A DNA stretch of 64,000 nt, taken from positions 620,001-684,000 of the forward strand of contig NZ_FOYT01000002.1 in the NCBI RefSeq assembly GCF_900112175.1. The letters run 5' to 3'. The notes beneath the pieces were generated by a model. That model had not been told where the DNA came from. It did no database searches and was given only the letters and a program-made list of their open reading frames with translations. This DNA comes from Halogeometricum rufum (lineage in GTDB: Archaea > Halobacteriota > Halobacteria > Halobacteriales > Haloferacaceae). Positions 1 through 8,060 of the stretch are shown here, piece by piece. Each line of letters begins with the position of its first letter. Position 1 is the stretch's first letter. The translations under genes and the position numbers were made by a program.

Positions 1-326
1 ACACCGTCGTCGAAGTGAAGGTGCAGAAGCTCGACGAGGACGCCGCGCTCCTCGCGGCCGACGACGTGGCCGAGAAGGACGGCGACGCCTACCACATCGA
101 CGCGCGCGACGTGGCCGAGGACGGCTACGACGCCGACGTGGTGAAGGTGCTCGGCGGCGGGCAGGTCCGTCAGGAACTGCACGTCGTCGCCGACGCGTTC
201 ACCGCCGGGGCCGTCGAACTTCTCGAAGAGGCGGACGGCAGCGCCGAACTCTCCGAGCGCGGAGAAGAGGCGCAGGCCGAAGCCGAAGAAGATAACACGG
301 ACGACGAGGAAGGCTCCGAAGAGTAA
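1..326 (+). CDS. rpl15: Ribosomal protein L15 (uL15), C-terminal part
   Basis: This is the 3' part of a gene that begins before the window; the open frame runs from base 3 to a TAA at 324-326. The visible part contains the KVLGGG segment followed by the conserved helix with VVADAFTAGAVELLEEADG, typical of the L15 C-terminus, and then a long acidic tail (AEAEEDNTDDEEGSEE) as expected for a haloarchaeal ribosomal protein. L15 is part of the large ribosomal subunit. SecY starts three bases after the stop, the usual end of the archaeal ribosomal protein operon, so the two are almost certainly co-transcribed. Confidence 0.93.
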   Translation, partial: TVVEVKVQKLDEDAALLAADDVAEKDGDAYHIDARDVAEDGYDADVVKVLGGGQVRQELHVVADAFTAGAVELLEEADGSAELSERGEEAQAEAEEDNTDDEEGSEE

Positions 327-329
327 CCT

Positions 330-1796
330 ATGGGATGGAAGGAGGCCGCTGAACCGGTGCTGACGCGGATGCCATCAGTCGCCCGTCCGGAGGGACACGT
401 CCCGTTCCGCCGGAAGCTGGGCTGGACCGCTGGCATCCTCGTGATGTATTTCTTCTTGACGAACGTGACGATGTTCGGGCTGCAGACGCAGACCGCGAGC
501 GGGGACTTCTACGGACAGTTCCGCAGCATCCTCGCCGGACAGCAGGGGTCGATACTCCAGCTGGGCATCGGGCCCATCGTCACGGCGAGCATCGTCCTGC
601 AACTGCTCGGCGGGGCCGACCTGCTCGGTCTCGACACCGACGACCCGCGTGACCAGATCCTCTACCAGGGGCTGCAGAAGCTTCTGGTGGTCGTGATGAT
701 CTGTCTCACCGGGCTCCCGATGGTGTTCGCCGGGGGGTACCTCCCCGCCGACCAGCAGGTCGCGCAGTCGCTCGGCGTCGGCGTCGGTGGCGTGAAGACC
801 ATCATCTTCGCGCAGATGTTCGTCGGCGGCGTCCTCATCCTGTTCATGGACGAGATCGTGAGCAAGTGGGGTGTCGGGTCCGGTGTGGGCCTGTTCATCA
901 TCGCCGGCGTCAGCCAGCAGCTCGTCGCCGGGCTGTTCAGCTGGCAGGGTCTCGGCGGCACGTCCGGGTTCTTCCCGACGTGGTTCGGCATCCTGACCGG
1001 GGCGACCGAGATCGGGTCGCCGCTCTCGCCGGGCGGCCTGTCCGACATCTTCCTCGGGCAGGGCCAACTGCTCGCGCTGTTCACGACGCTGCTCATCTTC
1101 GGCATCGTCGTCTACGCGGAGAGCGTCCGGGTCGAGATTCCGCTGTCGCACGCCCGCGTGAAGGGCGCCCGCGGCCGCTTCCCCGTGAAGCTCATCTACG
1201 CGAGCGTCCTGCCGATGATCCTCGTCCGCGCCCTGCAGGCCAACATCCAGTTCCTCGGACGCATCCTGAACAACTGGACCGGCCTCCCGGGGTGGCTGGG
1301 GTCGTACAGCAACGGGCAGGTCACCGGTGGCCTGTTCTACTACCTCGCACCCATCCAGTCGCGCGGCGACTGGATGTGGTTCCTCGGACTCACCTCGCAG
1401 GACCCCGCGCAGATTCTGCTGCGCGTCCTCATCGACCTCGTGTTCATGGTCGTCGGTGGCGCGATATTCGCCATCTTCTGGGTGGAGACGACGGGGATGG
1501 GCCCCGAGTCCACCGCCAAGCAGATTCAGAACTCCGGGATGCAGATCCCCGGCTTCCGACGGAACCCGCAGGTCATCGAGAAGGTGATGGAACGGTACAT
1601 CCCGCAGGTGACGGTCATCGGCGGCGCACTCGTCGGACTGCTCGCCGTCATGGCGAACATGCTCGGCACCATCGGCTCCGTCTCCGGAACCGGACTGCTG
1701 CTGACGGTCTCCATCACGTACAAGCTGTACGAGGAGATCGCAGAAGAGCAGTTGATGGAGATGCATCCGATGATGCGCCAGATGTTCGGCAACTGA
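330..1796 (+). CDS. secY: Preprotein translocase subunit SecY
   Basis: SecY (488 aa) is the channel-forming subunit of the Sec translocon in the cytoplasmic membrane; with SecE and Sec61-beta it exports and inserts proteins. The sequence has about ten hydrophobic segments, the SecY-type N-terminus (GWKEAAEPVLTRMPSV, then the first membrane helix after RRKLGWTAG), and the late segment GPESTAKQIQNSGMQIPGFR typical of archaeal SecY. Length is normal for the family. It follows rpl15 with a 3-base gap, so it is probably translated from the same mRNA. A run of six T starts 26 bases after the stop and may end transcription. Confidence 0.97.
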   Translation: MGWKEAAEPVLTRMPSVARPEGHVPFRRKLGWTAGILVMYFFLTNVTMFGLQTQTASGDFYGQFRSILAGQQGSILQLGIGPIVTASIVLQLLGGADLLGLDTDDPRDQILYQGLQKLLVVVMICLTGLPMVFAGGYLPADQQVAQSLGVGVGGVKTIIFAQMFVGGVLILFMDEIVSKWGVGSGVGLFIIAGVSQQLVAGLFSWQGLGGTSGFFPTWFGILTGATEIGSPLSPGGLSDIFLGQGQLLALFTTLLIFGIVVYAESVRVEIPLSHARVKGARGRFPVKLIYASVLPMILVRALQANIQFLGRILNNWTGLPGWLGSYSNGQVTGGLFYYLAPIQSRGDWMWFLGLTSQDPAQILLRVLIDLVFMVVGGAIFAIFWVETTGMGPESTAKQIQNSGMQIPGFRRNPQVIEKVMERYIPQVTVIGGALVGLLAVMANMLGTIGSVSGTGLLLTVSITYKLYEEIAEEQLMEMHPMMRQMFGN

Positions 1797-1821
1797 CGAA
1801 CGCGGTTCTCTACCGCCGGTA

Positions 1822-1827
1822 TTTTTT
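1822..1827 (+). terminator. T-run behind secY
   Basis: Six consecutive T residues shortly after the secY stop, in otherwise GC-rich DNA. Archaeal RNA polymerase can stop at T-tracts without a hairpin, so this is a plausible end for the ribosomal protein operon. Assignment rests on position and composition only. Confidence 0.45.
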
Positions 1828-2138
1828 CGAGTCTCTCACGGAGAGGGCGCCTGCCGTCCGATTCCTCGAACGACGACGGTGAGATGTGCGCTCGTTCGCT
1901 CGAAGCGCCGGCCGACGGCGAACTTCGAACGCGTCACCGTCGTCAAGGCGGTGCCATCTGGTTCGGCGGCTCTCGCGAACGCCTGACCGAGGCGACCGAA
2001 ACAGCTCGGTCGGCACTGTCGTCAGCGGAGCTATCCTCCTCGTCGCCGAACGCGTCGAGACGAGACCGAAAGCTGAGGCGGTCCTCGTCACCGACAGTCG
2101 CCGGCCACGCGGTAGACGACACTGCGACACACCAAGTC

Positions 2139-2190
2139 GCTCGAAACGCCCACCGTTCGTTCTCACCCGCCGGGAAGGGGCGTTTCGAGC
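2139..2190. repeat. 13-bp inverted repeat upstream of DUF998 gene
   Basis: GCTCGAAACGCCC at 2139-2151 is repeated in perfect inverted orientation at 2178-2190, with 26 bases between the arms. It ends 40 bases before the ATG of the next gene, so it may be a hairpin in the leader or a site for a dimeric regulator. Function is inferred from position only. Confidence 0.6.
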
Positions 2191-2230
2191 TATCTCCTCG
2201 GCGAGCCAATAGTCGTACGGTGAACGACAG

Positions 2231-2887
2231 ATGAGCCAACTCCAACCCACGGCAGAATCGGTGTTCTCGATTCGGGGGGTTACGTTCACGCCCCGAACAC
2301 TGGCGGGTGTCTGCTTCTTCGCACTCGCTGCACAGTTCATGACCGCCATCATGCTCGCGGCGGCGATGGTGCCCGGCTACGACTTCGGCGCGGCCGCCAT
2401 CAGCGACCTCGGCGTCTTCCCGGAGACGGCGCTCCTGTTCAACGTCTCGCTGGTCGTCGTCGGCGTGCTCAACCTCCTAGGTGGGTACTTCTTCTACCGC
2501 ACCCACGGGAAGCGCTGGCTGCTGGCCATCTTCGCGCTGGCGGGCGTCGGTGCGGTCGGCGCCGGCCTCTTCCCGCTCGACACCGGCGGCCTCCACGGGC
2601 TCGCGGCGCTGCTCGCGTTCGTGTTCTTCAACGTGCAGGCCATCGGGAGCGCGACTCGCCTCGACGGCGTCATGCGGGTGCTGGCCGTCCTCGCGGGGGC
2701 ACTCGGTCTCGTCTTCGTGGTGCTGATGGCCCTCGGCGACGGCGGGAACGCCGCCGCGTTCGGCCCCATCGGCCACGGCGGGACCGAGCGGATGATCGTC
2801 TACCCCGTGATGCTCTGGATGGTCGCCTTCGGCGGCTCTCTGCTCGAGAAGGGCGAGCGTTCCAGTGACGTCCGAGAGACGGCATGA
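2231..2887 (+). CDS. DUF998 family membrane protein
   Basis: A 218-aa integral membrane protein with about six hydrophobic helices. The pattern of an early PGYDFGAAAISDLG segment, central GAGLFPLDTGGLHGLAALLAF, and late GTERMIVYPVMLWMVAFGG fits the DUF998 family, whose function is not known. A second member with the same layout lies at 41479-42147. The ATG at 2231 follows the non-coding gap with the inverted repeat. The gene is followed 112 bases later by a serine hydrolase on the same strand; whether they share a transcript cannot be told. Confidence 0.85.
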   Translation: MSQLQPTAESVFSIRGVTFTPRTLAGVCFFALAAQFMTAIMLAAAMVPGYDFGAAAISDLGVFPETALLFNVSLVVVGVLNLLGGYFFYRTHGKRWLLAIFALAGVGAVGAGLFPLDTGGLHGLAALLAFVFFNVQAIGSATRLDGVMRVLAVLAGALGLVFVVLMALGDGGNAAAFGPIGHGGTERMIVYPVMLWMVAFGGSLLEKGERSSDVRETA

Positions 2888-2999
2888 GCGACGGCGTCTC
2901 GACTCGCGAGTCGTCGTCGCCGGTTACGGGGCTACTCCCCCGACCGCCGGGTTCGACCGTCCCACCCGAACTGAAACACGGGCACAGCGAGGCCCACTA

Positions 3000-4955
3000 G
3001 TGCACCACCGATACGTCCACAGCGTCGTCGTCGTCCTCGTGACCCTCGCACTCGTGAGCGCGCCGGTCGGTACGGCAGCGGCTCAGTCCGACGGTTCGTC
3101 CGGTGCTTCGACCGACCGGGTCGAACTGGCCGACCGGGCGGAGACGGAGGCGTGGCTCGACGAGACGATGGCGCGCCAGTTGGAGGAGCACCGTATCCCG
3201 GGTGCGGCCGTCGTCGTCCTCAGCGACGGCGAGGTGGTACTCGCGAAGGGCTACGGCTACGCGGACCTCGCATCGCGGCGACCCGTCGACGCCGACGAGA
3301 CGATTTTCAGCGTCGGCTCGACCGGGAAGCTCGTGACGTGGACGGCCGTGATGCAGGGCGTCGAGGACGGGCGGCTCGAACTCGACCGCGACGTCGACGA
3401 CTATCTGATCGACTCCGCGGTCACGGTTCCGGACACGTACGAGGACCCCGTCACGCTGCGTCACCTCGGGACTCACTCGGCGGGCTTCGAGGACACCTTC
3501 GCGGGGATGGTCGCGGACGACCCCAGCGAGATACGCTCGATGGAGGCGATTCTCGCCGAGCATCAACCGGCGCGCGTCAGGCCGCCGGGACAGTTCGTCG
3601 CGTACTCGAACTACGGGACGGCGCTGGCGGGACACGCGCTCGCCGAACAGTCCGACGCGAGTTTCGCCGAACTGGTCGACGACCGCATCTTCACGCCGCT
3701 CGCGATGGACGACACGACCTACGCCCAACCGCTTCCCGCCCGACTGGAGTCCCGACGTGCCGTCGGATACACCTACCAGAACGGGGCGTATCGGGCTCAC
3801 GACCCCGTGATATGGACACTTCCGCCCGAGGGCGGGTCGCTCCGCACGACCGCGACCGACATGGGGCAGTTCGCGCTCGCCCACCTGAACGAGGGAGCGT
3901 ACGGCTCCGAGCGCATCCTCGAACCGGAGACGGTCCGCGAGATGCACCGTCGACAGTTCACGAAGTCCGAGGCGGTCCCGGAACTCAACGGGATGGGCTA
4001 CGGGTTCATCGAGATGGACCGCAACGACGAGACCATCGTCGGACACTGGGGCGACACGCCCCGCTTCAAGAGCCTGCTCGCGCTGTACCCCGAGCGCGAC
4101 ACCGGCCTGTTCGTCGTCTACAACAGTCCCGGCGGGGCCCCCGCCCGGTTCGAACTCCTGCAGGCGTTCACGGACCGGTACTACCCGCGCTCGGACGAAC
4201 CCGTCGTCGAACCCCCGGACGGTGCCGGCGAACGGGCGCGCGAACTGGCCGGCGACTACCGCTCGCTGACGGTTTCCGAGTCGTCGTGGGAACGCATCCT
4301 CGGCGTGATGACGCGGACCTACACCGTCGGGGCGACCGACGGCGGGTACCTGACGACCAGTCGGGTCGGGGCGGGGACGCAGACGTGGGTCGAGCGACGA
4401 CCGGGCGTCTACGAGGAGGTCGGCGGGAGCGAACTGCTGGTCTTCCAGTTCGACGAGGACGGCCGCGCGACGCACCTGTTCCGACACGCCTTCGGGCCGG
4501 CCACGTACGAACGCGTCCCGTGGTACGAGCGCCTCACCGTCCTGCAGACGGTCGTCGGCGCGGGCGTCGTGGCCTTCCTATCCGTCCTCCTGCTCTGGCT
4601 CGGTGGCCCGGTGTGGCGACGGTGGCGAGGGGGTGCCGTGCCGAGCGACCGCGAACGGGCGGCCCGCTGGCTCCTGGGAACGGTGAGTCTGCTCTGGCTG
4701 GGAGTGTTGGTCGTCTTCCTGTTGGCCTGGGTCAACTTCAACGCGGAGATCGCCTCGCCGTCGCTGGCGCTTCGGGCCGGCACGGTCCTCAGGTGGGTCG
4801 CCCTCGCCGGGACGGTCGGTGCAGTCGCCGTGGCCGGGTTCGCGTGGCGCGACGGCCTCTGGACTCGCTGGGCTCGACTGCACTACTCGGTGGTGACGGC
4901 GCTCGCAGTCCTGTTCGCCTGGCAACTCTCTCTCGTCGGTATCCTCCCGCTGTAG
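3000..4955 (+). CDS. Beta-lactamase-family serine hydrolase, membrane-anchored
   Basis: About 651 aa. I chose the GTG at 3000 because it directly precedes a signal-like hydrophobic segment (SVVVVLVTLALVSAPVGTAAA); the frame is open from 2865, but those 45 extra residues overlap the previous gene and look non-coding. The class C beta-lactamase / D-aminopeptidase fold is marked by the SxxK motif (GSTGK, Ser107 and Lys110) and the tyrosine motif YSN (202-204), with a late HWGDTPRF segment in place of the usual KTG/HxG. The catalytic domain should lie outside the cell. Four membrane helices follow at the C-terminus, which is unusual compared with stand-alone members. The substrate is unknown. Confidence 0.88.
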   Translation: MHHRYVHSVVVVLVTLALVSAPVGTAAAQSDGSSGASTDRVELADRAETEAWLDETMARQLEEHRIPGAAVVVLSDGEVVLAKGYGYADLASRRPVDADETIFSVGSTGKLVTWTAVMQGVEDGRLELDRDVDDYLIDSAVTVPDTYEDPVTLRHLGTHSAGFEDTFAGMVADDPSEIRSMEAILAEHQPARVRPPGQFVAYSNYGTALAGHALAEQSDASFAELVDDRIFTPLAMDDTTYAQPLPARLESRRAVGYTYQNGAYRAHDPVIWTLPPEGGSLRTTATDMGQFALAHLNEGAYGSERILEPETVREMHRRQFTKSEAVPELNGMGYGFIEMDRNDETIVGHWGDTPRFKSLLALYPERDTGLFVVYNSPGGAPARFELLQAFTDRYYPRSDEPVVEPPDGAGERARELAGDYRSLTVSESSWERILGVMTRTYTVGATDGGYLTTSRVGAGTQTWVERRPGVYEEVGGSELLVFQFDEDGRATHLFRHAFGPATYERVPWYERLTVLQTVVGAGVVAFLSVLLLWLGGPVWRRWRGGAVPSDRERAARWLLGTVSLLWLGVLVVFLLAWVNFNAEIASPSLALRAGTVLRWVALAGTVGAVAVAGFAWRDGLWTRWARLHYSVVTALAVLFAWQLSLVGILPL

Positions 4956-5210
4956 AACTGGCTCGAAAGCCACGATTCCGAACCAACCCGTCGGTCGTCG
5001 AAGTATCGAACCGTGAGACGGCAGATTCGCGCGCGTCGCGCCGCGGTGGTACGTCGCCGCGCTGTTCGTCACAACGGGCGGTCAGTTCGGGTACGAGACC
5101 GAGTCCGACGCGGAACCGACACCGACTCCCGGTCGACGGTCGGAGGGGCGCTGACGACGAGAGGCGACTGCTCCGCAACTGCTTTCTCGGCGCCGCGAGT
5201 CGTCGAACCC

Positions 5211-6020
5211 ATGTCTCCGACTGCGAACGGCCCTTCTTTCGGCAAGCGGTTCGGCGTGGCTCTGCTGCTGGGTGTACCCGGAATCGCGGCGCTCGTGGGC
5301 TACGTCTACCTCACGACACCGCCGACGGCCGTCCCGCCCGGACTGTCGCTCCCGCTTCTCGCCGTCGCCTCGGCCGTCACTCCGCTGCTGCTTCTCGTCG
5401 TCGCGTGTCTGCTCGGCGCGTACGCGGCACCGCGGGTGGGACTGCGGTCGTACGTAATCGAGCGGTCTGGAACTGGCGACGGTGTCTGGCGGCACCTCCG
5501 TGGAGAGGTCAGACTCGCCGTCGGAATCGGCGTCCTCGGCGGGGTTCTGATCGTCGTCCTCGACGCGGCGATGATGCCGTTCGTCGGGCAGGACCTACCG
5601 CAGTCCGTGATCGGAGCAACGAGACCGACCGTCTCGGACGTCCTCGCGTACGCGCCCGTCCGGTTCCTCTACGGAGGGGTGACCGAGGAGCTCATGCTCC
5701 GGTTCGGACTCATGTCCGCGCTCGCGTTCGCCGGGTGGCGCGTCACCGGCCGTCGGGCGGACGGGCCACGACCGGCCGTCGTGTGGGTCGCAATCGTAGT
5801 CTCCGCCGTGCTGTTCGGCCTGGGTCACCTCCCCGCACTCGCTCAGTCGGTCGCTCTCACCCCGGCGCTGGTCGCGCGGACGGTCCTCCTGAACGGGGTG
5901 GCCGGGGTCCTCTTCGGGTGGCTCTACTGGCGACGAAGTCTCGAGGCGGCGATGGTGGCTCACGCCTCGTTCCACGTTCCCCTCGTCGTCCTCTCGTTCG
6001 CCCAGGTCGCGACGGTCTGA
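5211..6020 (+). CDS. CPBP family intramembrane metalloprotease
   Basis: A 269-aa multispanning protein of the CAAX protease / bacteriocin-processing (CPBP, Abi) family, which cleaves substrates within the membrane. All motifs are visible: EELMLRFG (EExxxR), a following LFGLGHLP (FxxxH), and HASFHVPL near the C-terminus. I used the ATG at 5211, which begins just ahead of the first membrane helix; upstream sequence in the same frame is arginine-rich and not protein-like. The gene stands alone between a serine hydrolase and a small opposite-strand frame. The natural substrate cannot be deduced. Confidence 0.88.
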   Translation: MSPTANGPSFGKRFGVALLLGVPGIAALVGYVYLTTPPTAVPPGLSLPLLAVASAVTPLLLLVVACLLGAYAAPRVGLRSYVIERSGTGDGVWRHLRGEVRLAVGIGVLGGVLIVVLDAAMMPFVGQDLPQSVIGATRPTVSDVLAYAPVRFLYGGVTEELMLRFGLMSALAFAGWRVTGRRADGPRPAVVWVAIVVSAVLFGLGHLPALAQSVALTPALVARTVLLNGVAGVLFGWLYWRRSLEAAMVAHASFHVPLVVLSFAQVATV

Positions 6021-6043
6021 GAGCGCCGTTCGCCTCCGGTCTC

Positions 6044-6190
6044 TCAGCGCTCCCGATCGAACGCGAGGAGGTTCCCGCGCCCGTCGACGGTCGAGACGGC
6101 CACGTCGCCGTCGAGACGGAAGTCGAACTCGACGCGTGACCCCTCCGCGGAGACGACTCGCGCCTCGCCGAACCCGTGTGCCAGAGCCAC
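6044..6190 (-). CDS. Small 48-aa hypothetical protein
   Basis: A short leftward frame with a GTG start at 6190, encoding a 48-residue acidic protein (starts VALAHGFGEARVV, ends GRGNLLAFDRER). Nearly every codon ends in G or C and the composition is like real haloarchaeal protein, unlike the sequence directly upstream. It fills most of the gap between the CPBP gene and the exonuclease gene. I do not recognise a family. It could be a genuine small protein, or the surviving 3' end of a larger lost gene. Confidence 0.4.
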   Translation of the reverse strand: MALAHGFGEARVVSAEGSRVEFDFRLDGDVAVSTVDGRGNLLAFDRER

Positions 6191-6263
6191 TACTGGGATT
6201 CGTTCGCACCGTTCCCCGCAGTTCCCACGTGACCTGAACCGCCGCCGAGAGAATCCCGAACGA

Positions 6264-6271
6264 CATTTATC
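6264..6271 (+). promoter_or_regulatory. TATA box for exonuclease-like gene
   Basis: CATTTATC centred about 28 bases ahead of the ATG at 6296, the spacing of a leaderless haloarchaeal transcript. It supports the chosen start codon. Confidence 0.55.
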
Positions 6272-6295
6272 GCGGCGTCGCCACTCGCCGACGAG

Positions 6296-7081
6296 ATGGG
6301 GACGCTGGCACTCGACATCGAGACGGCAAGTCCGTTCGCGGAACCGGACGGGGCGAACGACACCGAGTACTACGAGTGGCTGTCGGTCGCACTCGCGTAC
6401 GTCGACGACGGCCCCGCGGGGGTCCGAGCGGACGGCGACGAACGGGAGACGGCGGTGCTGTTCCGTCGGGGAGGCTGGGACGACGACCACACCGCGGACC
6501 TGTTCGAGCGACTGTTCGAGTGGTGTGAGGCCCGCGACGTCGACCGGACGCTGACGTACAACGGCGCGTGGTTCGACCTGACGCATCTGGGGAACTGGGC
6601 GGCGTCGCTGGCGGCGTCGGAGACGCTCTCGGGCGCGCCGGGACGCCTCGCGGACTGCCTCGGCCGGCACGTCGACGTGGCGCCGGCGGCCGCCGACCGA
6701 TACGCCGAGGAACTCTGGGAGGAACAGGTCGTCCTGCCGGACTGGAAGGCGTACCAACTGGCGGGCATCGACAACCCGCGCGTCTGGTACGACGACTACG
6801 ACTTCGACGAGGGCTACCGCGAGGGCCTCGGCATCAACGAGTCGTTCGTCAAGGGCGAACACGTCGGGCGCGTCCTCGGCGAGCGCTACGTGGCGGGCGT
6901 CGTCGCCGGTATCGAGGAGACGCGGACGCACCGGGAACTGGAGCGTCTGCTGTACGACTACAGCGTCAGCGACGTGACGGACCTGTTCGACCTCTACCGC
7001 GAACTCGGCGGCGACGAACTCGACGCCGACTACCACTACCCGATAGAGGCCGGCGGCGGGTCGACGCAGCCGTCGCGCTGA
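6296..7081 (+). CDS. DnaQ-like 3'-5' exonuclease / RNase H-fold protein
   Basis: A 261-aa protein of the ribonuclease H-like superfamily. The DEDDy exonuclease signature is visible: ALDIET near the N-terminus (Asp and Glu), LTYNGAWFDLTHLGN in the middle, and DYSVSDVTDL (YxxxD) near the C-terminus. Such proteins digest single-stranded ends of DNA or RNA with two metal ions; the substrate here is not known. Length suits a stand-alone domain. A TATA box sits 28 bases upstream. There is no partner gene, as the following 625 bases are non-coding. Confidence 0.78.
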   Translation: MGTLALDIETASPFAEPDGANDTEYYEWLSVALAYVDDGPAGVRADGDERETAVLFRRGGWDDDHTADLFERLFEWCEARDVDRTLTYNGAWFDLTHLGNWAASLAASETLSGAPGRLADCLGRHVDVAPAAADRYAEELWEEQVVLPDWKAYQLAGIDNPRVWYDDYDFDEGYREGLGINESFVKGEHVGRVLGERYVAGVVAGIEETRTHRELERLLYDYSVSDVTDLFDLYRELGGDELDADYHYPIEAGGGSTQPSR

Positions 7082-7219
7082 CGGGCCGGCGACGATGTCG
7101 TTCTCACGACTGCATCTCGCGAGCGCGAGTAGCTCACCCGTGAGCGAGACACTCGGCCGCCGAGAGCGGCCGTATCTGACGCGATCACACCTAATATCAA
7201 AATTGATTCTCGGTGCCGA

Positions 7220-7229
7220 GGATTTATAT
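7220..7229 (+). promoter_or_regulatory. TATA box facing the non-coding stretch
   Basis: GATTTATATT in a local AT-rich patch, the best TATA match in this gap. Transcription would start near 7250 and enter the hairpin-rich region; no start codon lies at leaderless distance. Confidence 0.5.
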
Positions 7230-7464
7230 TCGAGTTCGTCGTAGCCATCGCTGTCGGCGCGTGGGCGCGGTCCCCCGAAGCCCGCCTGGCGGGCCGACGT
7301 GTGCGGGTCGTTCCGTGACGCACGGACGCGCCGTTACACACCATCCACCAACGCCACACGAACCCACTCGCCATATCGGCCACGCTGGCGGGCCGTCGAA
7401 CGGACGGCGGCTACCACGCGTCGCGGCTCCCCCCGAGGGCCGCGGCGTCGCTCGACCGACCCAC

Positions 7465-7532
7465 CCCGGGACGTGCCTACCTCCCGGGACGGAGTCACTC
7501 GCGGTTCGCGTCGGACTGCCTACCCCGACGCG
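7465..7532. ncRNA. Twin hairpins with matching 10-base loops
   Basis: Two perfect stems (CCCGGGA/TCCCGGG at 7465-7488 and CGCGTCGG/CCGACGCG at 7507-7532), each closing a loop of exactly ten bases. The loops are CGTGCCTACC and ACTGCCTACC, identical in the last eight positions, while the stem sequences differ completely. Conserved loops on unrelated stems are what a folded RNA with a repeated binding site would show. The strand is uncertain; the upstream TATA box favours the plus strand. Confidence 0.4.
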
Positions 7533-7706
7533 ACCCGCGGCAAGTCGAGTCGTCCAGCCGGTCGGTACCTGTCGCGCCCGGCGCGACCCACCCCCGATGG
7601 GTCCGCCACGACCGGCGCGACGGCGTCTGGTTTCTCTCTTCGAAACTGTCCTGCAGCGTCGCATCTCGCGGCAAACGTTTAGCCCCTCGCCTCGGTAGAC
7701 GTGAGT

Positions 7707-8060
7707 ATGAACGACGCCATCACGGGCGTGGAGGGTGACCTCCGAAGCAACGGCATCAGCGTCGAGTCGCTCCACGTGGGTGAGGAGTCGGTGACGCTGG
7801 AGTATCTCACGGCGTTTCCCGACGTGCACGTGAACCACGCCGAAATCGGCCGCGTCCTCACGACGTTCATCGACCGGGCGGAGGCGGACGAGTGGGACCC
7901 CGTCCGCATCGACGCGACGGTCCGCCGGCACGAGGACGACGTGCAGGGGACGTGGCACGCCGAAGCCGAGTGGTTCGAACGATACCTCGGCTACGAGTTG
8001 AGCGACGAGGACTTCTCGGAGTTGGTGCTCTCGACGCTGGAGGAGGGGGCGTCGACGTGA
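7707..8060 (+). CDS. Uncharacterised haloarchaeal protein, 117 aa
   Basis: A small soluble acidic protein without membrane helices, starting MNDAITGVEGDLRSNGISV; the GTG two codons earlier is an alternative start. The mixed strand and helix pattern (ESVTLEYLTAFPDVHVNHAEIGRVLTTFIDRAEADEW) suggests a compact alpha/beta fold. I do not recognise the family with confidence. Its stop overlaps the GTG start of the following hydrolase (GTGA), so the two are translationally coupled and may act together. Confidence 0.75.
   Translation: MNDAITGVEGDLRSNGISVESLHVGEESVTLEYLTAFPDVHVNHAEIGRVLTTFIDRAEADEWDPVRIDATVRRHEDDVQGTWHAEAEWFERYLGYELSDEDFSELVLSTLEEGAST

Larger units (their letters stand above)
1797..2230. 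other. Intergenic, no gene seen
   Basis: 434 bases between secY and the DUF998 gene. Open frames here have no recognisable protein features and no consistent codon pattern. The stretch holds the T-run behind secY and, near its right end, a perfect 13-base inverted repeat listed separately. Confidence 0.6.
7082..7706. other. Structured non-coding stretch, candidate RNA
   Basis: 625 bases without a credible protein: frames on both strands are Arg/Pro/Thr-rich with no domain-like pattern. A good TATA box at 7220 points rightward, and the stretch from about 7250 is dense in perfect hairpins, for example GCCCGC/GCGGGC at 7280, CCGT/ACGG around 7315, the twin hairpins at 7465-7532, and GTCGCGC/GCGCGAC near 7571. 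I looked for the conserved cores of SRP RNA and RNase P RNA on both strands and did not find them. A long structured RNA is the simplest reading, but it is an inference. Confidence 0.45.

Noticed and set aside
375-1766. Long leftward open frame antisense to secY, and similar long frames opposite most genes
   Set aside because: In GC-rich haloarchaeal DNA the frame opposite a real gene is often open. These translations are rich in Arg, Asp and His, lack domain patterns and lie across well-supported genes.
1884-2234. Frames in the secY-DUF998 gap
   Set aside because: Three overlapping frames on both strands are equally long and none has a domain-like composition, promoter or ribosome site.
7250-7690. 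SRP RNA or RNase P RNA
   Set aside because: The size would suit, but neither the S-domain core with GGAAG nor the GAGGAAAGTC core of RNase P appears on either strand.
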